This document shows, one piece after another, positions 61,512-64,000 of a stretch of 64,000 nucleotides of DNA. Origin of the DNA: an uncultured Prevotellaceae bacterium (GTDB taxonomy: Bacteria; Bacteroidota; Bacteroidia; Bacteroidales; Bacteroidaceae). The notes beneath the pieces were generated by a model. That model was not told the DNA's origin. It ran no database searches and saw only the letters and a program-made list of their open reading frames with translations. The DNA is taken from contig CACYME010000013.1 of assembly GCA_902775475.1 (NCBI GenBank), positions 1 through 64,000 of the forward strand, written 5' to 3'. Both the position numbers and the translations under genes were made by a program. Position 1 is the stretch's first letter. Each line of letters starts with the position of its first letter.

Positions 61512-63338
61512 ATGATTACCAAGATATTTAAGACATTTTGCGGCTGTCTCGTTGGCTGTGGCATCGCCGCAGCAACGGTTTCCTGCGACGACTTCTTCAA
61601 GCAGGAGTCCGATGATGTGCTCTATGCCGACCAGGAACACCTGAACAACGCCGTCGACACGGTCTACTCCGTTGTGGGCATCCTCAACAAGCTGCAGGTA
61701 CTGGCCGACCGCACCATCCTCCTCGGCGAGGTGCGCGGCGACCTGGTCGAGGTGACCAACGACGCCGCCAGCGACCTGCGCGAGCTGGCCAACTTCAACA
61801 TCAGCGACGACAACGCCTACAACTCGCCCAGCGACTACTATGCCGTCATCAACAACTGCAACTACTACATTGCACATGCCGACACGGCCCTGAAGAGCCG
61901 CAACGAGTACATCTTCATGCGCGAGTATGCTGCCGTGAAGGCCATCCGTGCCTGGACCTACCTGCAACTCGTGCTCAACTACGGCCGCGTGCCCTTCGTC
62001 ACCGAGCCGATGCTCAGCCGCGAGGAGGCCGAGCAGGCCGAGACGGCTTCCGTGGCCGACCTGCCTGCCGTCTGCTCCTATTTCATCGACGACCTCTCCA
62101 CGCTGCGTCAGGACCTGAACAACGCCTTCCCCGTGAAGGGCATCTCCATCACTGGCGTCACCGACACGAAGCAGCTCTTCTTCCCGCTCAGCCTCATCCG
62201 CGCCGAGCTCTACCTCTGGCGAGCCTCTGCCACCGGTAGCCAGAGCGACTACCGCGAGGCTGCACTGCAGTACTTCCAGTTCATCAACGAGCGCAACGGA
62301 CAGAACAGCACCTACCCCACGGGTCTGGATAACGACTCCTGGAGCCCCGGCACCACCACATGGCGTGGCGTCGCCACCATGCTCTTCCCCACGCGCAACA
62401 CCGACCTCATCACCCTCATCGCTTGTGGAAACACCCCGGCTGCCGGTAACTACAGCGAGCTGCGCAACCTCTTCAACTCGCGCGAGGACAACGACTGGAA
62501 GGTGAGCATCGTTCCCTCGCAGGGCATGTTCGACCTCTCTGAGTCGCAGGTCAACTGCGTGCCCTCGAACGATGGAACGAGCGTCGTCTATGCTCCCGCC
62601 GGACTGGAGTTCCACCGCTCGGGCGACCTGCGACTGACCGATGCCTGGATGGAGGACTACCGCTACGACCGCATCAACGAGTACCGCGTGAAGACCTCCG
62701 ACATTGTCAAGTACTCCAACAGCCAGCAGCATGTCAACATCTATCGCAGCATGACCGTCTATCTGCACCTCGCCGAGGCCCTCAACGGCGCCGGCTATCC
62801 GCGAATGGCCTTCCTCATCCTGCAGAAGGGCATCAGCAACTCCGTCATCCAGAACGAGGTGCTGCCCTACTACTACACCGAGAGCGACTCCATCTACCTC
62901 AGCCGCTTCGACTTCAACGACACGCGCTATGCCGTCATGGACATCAACGACGTGCTGGGCTTCAGCGCCAACCACAACATGATGGGCATCCACTCGCGTG
63001 GCTCCGGCTGGACGCCGATGAACGAGTTCTACGTGCTGCCTAACGACACCATCGAGCCCGACGCTGCCAAGCGCCAGCAGCTCGTGGCCGAGCAGCAGGT
63101 CTTCGTCGACAGCCTCCTGCTCAACGAGAACGGTCTGGAGTTCGCCTTCGAGGGCACCCGCTTCTACGACATCATGCGCTTCGCCATGCGCCAGCCCAAC
63201 CCCGGCGCCTTCCTCGCCAACCAGGTCTATGGCCGCAAGGGCAAGGACAACGTGGGCACCACGCGCAGCGAGATTCAGGCCGACCTGACCAACCAGCGCA
63301 ACTGGTACCTCCACTGGAAGGGCAAGATTGGCTACTAA
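61512..63338 (+). CDS. SusD/RagB-family lipoprotein 2
   Basis: Ligand-binding lipoprotein of 608 residues partnering SusC-2. The signal is GIAAATVSCDDFFKQ (Cys25). Helical SusD features are AVKAIRAWTYLQLVLNYGRV and LIRAELYLWRASA, and the C-terminal NENGLEFAFEGTRFYDIMRF is conserved. It is the last gene of the FAS1-SusCD operon. A hairpin (63365-63394) follows 26 bases after its stop. Confidence 0.94.
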   Translation: MITKIFKTFCGCLVGCGIAAATVSCDDFFKQESDDVLYADQEHLNNAVDTVYSVVGILNKLQVLADRTILLGEVRGDLVEVTNDAASDLRELANFNISDDNAYNSPSDYYAVINNCNYYIAHADTALKSRNEYIFMREYAAVKAIRAWTYLQLVLNYGRVPFVTEPMLSREEAEQAETASVADLPAVCSYFIDDLSTLRQDLNNAFPVKGISITGVTDTKQLFFPLSLIRAELYLWRASATGSQSDYREAALQYFQFINERNGQNSTYPTGLDNDSWSPGTTTWRGVATMLFPTRNTDLITLIACGNTPAAGNYSELRNLFNSREDNDWKVSIVPSQGMFDLSESQVNCVPSNDGTSVVYAPAGLEFHRSGDLRLTDAWMEDYRYDRINEYRVKTSDIVKYSNSQQHVNIYRSMTVYLHLAEALNGAGYPRMAFLILQKGISNSVIQNEVLPYYYTESDSIYLSRFDFNDTRYAVMDINDVLGFSANHNMMGIHSRGSGWTPMNEFYVLPNDTIEPDAAKRQQLVAEQQVFVDSLLLNENGLEFAFEGTRFYDIMRFAMRQPNPGAFLANQVYGRKGKDNVGTTRSEIQADLTNQRNWYLHWKGKIGY

Positions 63339-63364
63339 GCCTCTTAAAAACCTTTTTATCAACC

Positions 63365-63394
63365 AAGGGCAACTGTCTTCTGACAGTTGCCCTT
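63365..63394 (+). terminator. Hairpin at the end of the FAS1-SusCD operon
   Basis: A perfect 13-bp stem (AAGGGCAACTGTC with GACAGTTGCCCTT) and a TTCT loop. No T-run follows, so it may act as an mRNA 3'-end stabiliser or a factor-assisted terminator. Confidence 0.7.
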
Positions 63395-63420
63395 AGTTGT
63401 ATGGGGAAGTTGCCCCCCTG

Positions 63421-63518
63421 CCCCCTCCAACCTCCCCCAACTGGGGGAGGCTTTAGGAGTTACTTCTGCCGCTGACATCGGCGTAGCCACTTCCCCCCAG
63501 TTGGGGGGATTGAGGGGG
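63421..63518. repeat. REP-like unit with two hairpins
   Basis: An outer stem CCCCCTC/GAGGGGG (63421-63427 with 63512-63518) encloses two hairpins: CCTCCCCC/GGGGGAGG (63431-63450) and CCCCCC/GGGGGG (63493-63508), joined by about 40 bases. The same style of unit is found in the regulator gene at 28700-28815. Such G/C-rich facing hairpins are typical targets of RAYT proteins. Confidence 0.75.
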
Positions 63519-63589
63519 CCGTTCCCGCGCAGCATATTTTCAGAGAAAGCACAAAATGTAAGTTCCGAGGAAAAATAATGGCCGTTTTA

Positions 63590-63621
63590 TTTGGAAGTAA
63601 GCGTTTTTTTTCCTAATTTTG
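63590..63621 (+). promoter_or_regulatory. Promoter of gdhA
   Basis: TTTG (63590-63593), 20 bases, TAATTTTG (63614-63621): both elements and the spacing fit the consensus. The leader is about 37 bases. Confidence 0.75.
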
Positions 63622-63651
63622 CGGTGTATTACTAACATATTGATAACTTAA

Positions 63652-64000
<349 letters not shown>

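Noticed and set aside
61503..63362. 619-residue open frame opposite SusD-2
   Set aside because: Shadow frame rich in Val/Gly/Glu; the plus strand has a full SusD with a lipobox.

Overview
The window looks like a chromosomal piece of a Bacteroidales bacterium, most likely a Prevotella-type (Prevotellaceae) gut or rumen organism. Three things point there: many SusC/SusD pairs, promoters with the Bacteroidota -7 box TAnnTTTG and no Shine-Dalgarno sequences, and a xylan operon whose content and order resemble the Prevotella xynD-xynA-xynB cluster. Coding DNA is GC-rich. The spacers are AT-rich and full of repeats.

Layout. 1-150: 3' part of a 5S rRNA gene and a terminator, closing an rRNA operon. 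257-4016 (minus): umuD-umuC, a REP-associated transposase (RAYT) with an extra C-terminal domain, and pgeF. 4085-7013: a gene remnant, dispersed repeat copy A and a secreted beta-helix protein. 7028-9789 (minus): acpP-fabF-rnc, with an inverted short-repeat array in each spacer. 10217-13217: a decayed SusC/SusD locus ending in repeat copy B. 13664-16696 (minus): a GH127-type arabinofuranosidase. 16832-17522: a promoter, a strongly foldable putative RNA and repeat copy C. 17601-23410: a double-AAA ATPase, a MATE exporter, an Rpn-family nuclease and an HI0933-type flavoprotein, then repeat copy D. 23969-34505: an LRR lipoprotein, an S41 protease, ybeY, coaD, a small XRE protein, a hybrid two-component regulator, ruvB, sufE and a U32 protein. 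34632-40823: a xylan-use region with a CE20-like esterase diverging from GPH transporter - GH10 - GH43 - ECF sigma factor. 40857-42052: terminator, nonamer arrays, repeat copy E. 42053-45721: a 1222-residue modular secreted protein. 46046-63338: a 17-kb operon of three FAS1-domain lipoproteins and two SusC/SusD pairs with no enzyme gene. 63590-64000: promoter and start of gdhA.

How the genes work together. The xylan region is a coherent unit: an esterase removes side groups, GH10 cuts the backbone, the GPH symporter imports oligosaccharides and GH43 finishes them inside the cell. The hybrid regulator at 27925-30771 is a plausible xylan sensor, by analogy with xynR. The FAS1-SusCD operon is a second import system whose ligand cannot be read from the sequence.

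The most unusual content is non-coding: (1) five copies of a roughly 430-bp repeat with conserved hairpins, one of them with an inverted loop; (2) arrays of 7-, 8- or 9-bp units, mostly in facing pairs that form long hairpins between genes and in places run into coding sequence; (3) REP-like two-hairpin units in a genome that carries a RAYT transposase.
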